DNA from: Paracoccaceae bacterium
GTDB taxonomy: Bacteria > Pseudomonadota > Alphaproteobacteria > Rhodobacterales > Rhodobacteraceae
Direction: 5' to 3'
Length of the DNA stretch: 64,000 nt
NCBI GenBank assembly: GCA_004153385.1
Contig: SDAL01000004.1
Span: forward strand, 124,001-188,000
The notes beneath the pieces were generated by a model. It saw only the letters and a list, made by a program, of their open reading frames with translations. It did not search any database and was not told where the DNA came from. Of the stretch, positions 61,015-64,000 are shown in pieces. Within the stretch, counting starts at the first letter, position 1, and every line of letters starts with the position of its first letter. The translations under genes were made by a program, and so were the position numbers.

Positions 61015-61699
61015 CGGTGTGGTCCAGCATGGCTTCTGCAAGCGGAATACTTTCAGGTTGGCCTACATCACACCACCGCCCCGGATAAACAATGCCATAC
61101 ACCCGTCCTTGTGCCAACAGCCGGTCCCAAAGCAGGTTTATAGAAAAAGAGGTTTCATTTATATCAGAAATTTCAGAAGGATCGATAAGTTGTGCGCCGG
61201 TATATATAAATCCGGGGCCACGCTGCAATGTTCCATCTGCAGCGCACATGAAATCCCCCGTACCGCGATGACCCGCGGCTTGGGTGGGGGGCACCAGCAT
61301 CAGCAGCGCCGACATACGCGCAGGGTCCCATGCCGCCCTGAGCGCCGCAACAGGATTGGGGCCGGACCAGACGGCATCGGTGTTCAGGGTGAACACCGGC
61401 CCCGCCCCCAAAAGCGGCAAGGCGTTACGCAAACCACCACCAGTTTCCAGAATTTCAGACGTTTCATCAGACACCAGAACGGGGCGGTCTTGCAGATGCG
61501 CTTTGATCTGCCCGCCGCGATAATGGATATTGGCAACAACAGTCGAGATGCCTGCCTCGGTCACCAGATCCAACGCATGGTCGATCAATGGGCGACCTGC
61601 CACAGGGACCAGCGGCTTGGGACGGTCCTTGGTCAGCGACCCCATACGGGTGCCAAAGCCGGCGGCGAACAGCATCAGGGCGTCGGGCGGGTTCCGCAT
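61004..61699 (-). CDS. Nucleotidyltransferase, MurU-like
   Basis: 231-residue sugar-1-phosphate nucleotidyltransferase. Signature ALMLFAAGFGTRMGSLTKDR followed by PKPLVPVAGRPLIDHALD; later FTLNTDAVWSG (DxD metal site) and WCDVGQPESIPLAEAML. Best functional guess is MurU, which makes UDP-MurNAc from MurNAc 1-phosphate, because the preceding gene resembles its partner kinase AmgK; a mannose-1-phosphate guanylyltransferase role is the alternative. GAGGAG lies before the ATG at 61699. Overlaps amgK-like by 25 bp and addB by 11 bp. Confidence 0.8.
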   Translation of the reverse strand: MRNPPDALMLFAAGFGTRMGSLTKDRPKPLVPVAGRPLIDHALDLVTEAGISTVVANIHYRGGQIKAHLQDRPVLVSDETSEILETGGGLRNALPLLGAGPVFTLNTDAVWSGPNPVAALRAAWDPARMSALLMLVPPTQAAGHRGTGDFMCAADGTLQRGPGFIYTGAQLIDPSEISDINETSFSINLLWDRLLAQGRVYGIVYPGRWCDVGQPESIPLAEAMLDHTDVR

Positions 61700-62679
61700 T
61701 TTTGACGCATCTCCTCAATCATGGTTTGGCTTGGCGCGTGTAGCCCCGCATCGACAAGTTGCTTCAGATCGTCTAGCGCGGGATGGCGCAGATTGGCCTG
61801 AAGATGTGCCCAGACACGCGGCATAAATTCCAGATATCGCGGCTTGCCATAGCCCAGACACAGCCGCGCGAAAATCCCCAGTATCCGCAAGGCGCGCTGC
61901 GCACCCAACAGCGCGTAGATCGCGCCGAACCTGCTTGGATCATACCCGGCCTGCGTACAAAACCGTGCGATCTGCGCCGCAGCGATCTGCGGATCGACAT
62001 CGCGGCGCGCATCTTGCAAAGCGGAAACCAGATCATAGGCGGGATGGGCGCGCACCGCATCCTGATAATCCAGAATACCCAGCCGCGCCATGCCCTGACG
62101 ATCCGGCAACCACAGTGCATTTTGTGCATGGAAATCGCGCAGTGAAACAACCCGCGCGCCATCATCGAGCGCATCGAACAGCGTGGCGATAGTGCGCGCA
62201 AGCGGCACAGAAGATGTGGCCCGATGCGGATACCATTTTTCGGTCAATTCAGTCAGATGGGCCAGCTGCCCCCCCTCCAGCGGCAGCAAAACATCGGGCG
62301 GGGGGCGCGATTGCAAGGCGATCAGGAAATCCACCACATGCCCATACAGCGGCCCTTCGCGCGCGCGATCGCGGGTCACCAGATCGAAAATCAGATCGTC
62401 GCCCAGATCCTCCAGTAGCAAAAGCCCCACCTGTGGCGCGCGCGCCAGAATGTCCGGCGCGGAAAATCCCGCAGAGCGTAGCCAGTCGGTCATATAGATA
62501 AAGCGCGACAGCTCATCGCCCGGCACGGTGTCCATCAAGACCCCACGCCGCCCAGCAAGCGACACACGTTCATACCGGCGCGCCGATGCATCACCTGCAA
62601 GAGGCGCACGGCGCGCCCCCTGCCATCCGCTTGCTGCCAGAAAATCCGTGATACGGGTATCGGGGGGCGCGGCAGTCAT
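61675..62679 (-). CDS. Aminoglycoside phosphotransferase-fold kinase, AmgK-like
   Basis: 334-residue kinase of the APH fold. Blocks: WQGARRAPLAGDASARRYER, LLLLEDLGDDLIFDLVTRDR, catalytic VVSLRDFHAQNALWLPDRQG (D..N; usual HxDF reads LRDF) and metal-binding ILDYQDAVRAHPAYDLVSAL. AmgK phosphorylates MurNAc and GlcNAc at C1 in peptidoglycan recycling; the next gene encodes a MurU-like enzyme, which supports this. The ATG at 62679 overlaps the tsaE stop (ATGA) and follows AGAGGG. Confidence 0.82.
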   Translation of the reverse strand: MTAAPPDTRITDFLAASGWQGARRAPLAGDASARRYERVSLAGRRGVLMDTVPGDELSRFIYMTDWLRSAGFSAPDILARAPQVGLLLLEDLGDDLIFDLVTRDRAREGPLYGHVVDFLIALQSRPPPDVLLPLEGGQLAHLTELTEKWYPHRATSSVPLARTIATLFDALDDGARVVSLRDFHAQNALWLPDRQGMARLGILDYQDAVRAHPAYDLVSALQDARRDVDPQIAAAQIARFCTQAGYDPSRFGAIYALLGAQRALRILGIFARLCLGYGKPRYLEFMPRVWAHLQANLRHPALDDLKQLVDAGLHAPSQTMIEEMRQKCGTRPTP

Positions 62680-63167
62680 ATCCATCCCTCTTGCGTCAGG
62701 ATCTTTTGAAGACGCTCTTGCCACTTGGCAGGGCCCGAAAAGGCCACGCTGCGGGCTGCGCCCTGCTCACTCAGGCTGAACTGCATCAAAAGCGCGGCAT
62801 CAGGGGCGAGGTCGCCCAGCCGGTCAGGCCATTCTACAAGGCAGATCGCCTCGTCAAACGCATCCTCCAGCCCCAGCTCAAGAACATCATCCGGATGCCC
62901 CAAGCGATACAGATCACTGTGCCAGATCTCTGGTGATCCGTCATAGACCTGAACCAGCGTGAACGTCGGGGAGGGCACATCCTCGATCCGGCCCAGCGCC
63001 GCCAGACGTGATTGGATCAATGCGCGCGCGAAATGGGTCTTTCCCGCGCCGATCTGGCCGTCCAGCAGCACTGTATCGCCAGCCCCCAGATGGGGCGCAA
63101 GTGTGGCGCCCAAACGGTCAGTGGCCGTGGCATCGGGCAAAGCGAGGGTTAAAAACGGTGCATTCAT
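62676..63167 (-). CDS. tsaE: tRNA threonylcarbamoyladenosine biosynthesis ATPase TsaE
   Basis: 163-residue P-loop ATPase that acts with TsaB and TsaD in making t6A37 of ANN-decoding tRNAs. Walker A is VLLDGQIGAGKTHFARALIQ; VPSPTFTLVQVYDG and IWHSDLYRLGHPDDVLELGL, then EAICLVEWPDRLG (Walker B-like W) are the TsaE signatures. The ATG at 63167 is chosen; an upstream start at 63218 would overlap the preceding gene. Couples by ATGA to the AmgK-like gene. Confidence 0.93.
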   Translation of the reverse strand: MNAPFLTLALPDATATDRLGATLAPHLGAGDTVLLDGQIGAGKTHFARALIQSRLAALGRIEDVPSPTFTLVQVYDGSPEIWHSDLYRLGHPDDVLELGLEDAFDEAICLVEWPDRLGDLAPDAALLMQFSLSEQGAARSVAFSGPAKWQERLQKILTQEGWI

Positions 63168-63207
63168 AGCGGGCAGTTTTATCGTGCCAAGCAGGCACCG
63201 CAAGCCA

Positions 63208-64000
63208 TCACTGTGCAATCACCCGGGAAGGCTTTGGCAAAAGCGGCCCCGACATAGTGCGCAATGACGGGCAGGACGATAAAAACGTAACCATCAGCGC
63301 CCCTGTTTCAAGCGATCGGGCCTGTAATATCAACGCCTCCCCGCTGCGCAGACAAAGCGTATCGCCGAAATCCAGATGCCCATGCCCGTCCCCGAAATCT
63401 TGCGCATGACGCAGCCCGTCCCAGATTGGCGCAGGCTCGCAGGCCTGCGACCAGTACAGGATGGCCTGATTGAGGGTGAGGTATTTCTGCCCGTCAGGGC
63501 GCAAATGTGGCCAAAGCGCCCAGAATGCGGCATTGGCTCGCTGCAATCTTCCCGCTGCATCAAAAACGGCGACGGCTTCGCTCATCGCGTCAAGAATGGC
63601 GTTATTGAGTGCCTGTTCCGCTTGGTGCTGGCGGGTCTGGGCGGTGATCGGGCTGATATCCTCGATCAAAAGCGCAAGCGATCCACCCGGATGCGGCCTG
63701 CCGGTGATACGATAGGTGCGCCCGTCGGGCAACGACCACGTTTCAACATGCCGCCCCATGGACGCCTCGCTTTCCAGCGTGGCCATCCGCTCCCGCCAGC
63801 TTCGGTAATCGTGTGAATCGGGCATTATGCGCGTTTCGCGCAACCTGTCCAAAAACGCATATAGCGTTGGTCGATTTGCCAGAAAGCTGACCTGAAGCGA
63901 GGTCAGATCGGTGAGCGCGGGGTTGAACACATGCAATTCGTGCGCCTGATTGAACACTGCCAGACCGATGGGCAAATCCGCGAATGTTCTGCTCAGGGTC
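63208..64000 (-). CDS. PAS-domain signalling protein, C-terminal part (5' end beyond window)
   Basis: The frame is open to the window end (TLSRTFADLPIGLAVFNQAH at the edge), so about 263 C-terminal residues are seen. Two PAS-like units: one around LPIGLAVFNQAHELHVFNPA, a second at NNAILDAMSEAVAVFDAAGR with LQRANAAFWALWPHLRPDGQ. Between them are SLPDGRTYRITGRPHPGGSL and LIEDISPITAQTRQHQAEQ, a short coiled linker. It ends without a kinase, GGDEF or EAL domain after the last PAS. Upstream parts may hold a sensor. 40 bp before tsaE, same strand. Confidence 0.75.
   Translation of the reverse strand, partial: TLSRTFADLPIGLAVFNQAHELHVFNPALTDLTSLQVSFLANRPTLYAFLDRLRETRIMPDSHDYRSWRERMATLESEASMGRHVETWSLPDGRTYRITGRPHPGGSLALLIEDISPITAQTRQHQAEQALNNAILDAMSEAVAVFDAAGRLQRANAAFWALWPHLRPDGQKYLTLNQAILYWSQACEPAPIWDGLRHAQDFGDGHGHLDFGDTLCLRSGEALILQARSLETGALMVTFLSSCPSLRTMSGPLLPKPSRVIAQ

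Overview
The window comes from the chromosome of an alphaproteobacterium, most likely a member of the Rhodobacterales (Roseobacter group). The support is the set of genes and their order: a NepR-EcfG-PhyR general stress module with a HisKA_2-type kinase, addB-addA-trxA behind tsaE and a kinase/nucleotidyltransferase pair, hslV and hslU near an Smr-domain gene, fxsA and secB, and a flagellar rod operon (flgBC-fliEQ-flgFGA-flgH-fliL) divergent from fliI. Base composition is moderately GC-rich. No rRNA, tRNA, prophage or CRISPR array was recognised.

Layout. 1-1070: 3' end of a Bcr/CflA-type MFS exporter. 1.07-3.7 kb: decayed mobile DNA with two different TniQ-like remnants and an IS5-type transposase tail. 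3.7-9.7 kb: small accessory loci. These are RidA with a divergent TetR and two palindromic operators, a GIY-YIG-like gene with a probable frameshift, and a second TetR divergent from an aldo/keto reductase-NmrA-CPBP-DUF1761 operon. 9.7-10.9 kb: IS66 and IS3 remnants. 10.9-21.1 kb: surface polysaccharide locus (ABC-2 permease; cysQ-kdsB; galU-galE; two related GT2 glycosyltransferases; a GT14 Branch-type transferase with a long C-terminal extension; a large sulfotransferase). A bidirectional terminator ends it. 21.2-25.1 kb: ptsN, hpf, lptB-lptA-lptC and an RNase D-like exonuclease. 25.1-31.9 kb: fructosamine kinase-like gene and flagellar genes. 31.9-36.8 kb: general stress response (kinase, ecfG, nepR, phyR) with two regulon members, a small periplasmic protein and dps. 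36.9-40.4 kb: universal stress protein, SulP transporter and a YihY/BrkB membrane protein. 40.4-46.2 kb: tamB-tamA. 46.4-49.7 kb: idi, secB, fxsA, a Tim44-domain protein and Smr. 50.2-53.1 kb: hslU, DUF2157, hslV. 53.2-64 kb: a capsule-synthesis-like protein, trxA, addA, addB, MurU-like, AmgK-like, tsaE and a truncated PAS-domain gene.

How it fits together. The polysaccharide locus makes UDP-glucose/galactose (GalU, GalE) and CMP-Kdo (KdsB). It has three glycosyltransferases, an export permease and a PAPS-type sulfotransferase, and CysQ would clear the inhibitory by-product PAP. Together these suggest a sulfated, possibly Kdo-linked surface glycan. In the stress region, four exact matches to the EcfG promoter form (GGAAC, 16-17 bases, CGTT) lie within 2.4 kb. 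Two of them overlap on opposite strands between nepR and phyR in one quasi-palindrome, one precedes the periplasmic gene and one precedes dps. The AmgK/MurU-like pair suggests cell-wall sugar salvage inside an operon that also carries double-strand break repair genes.
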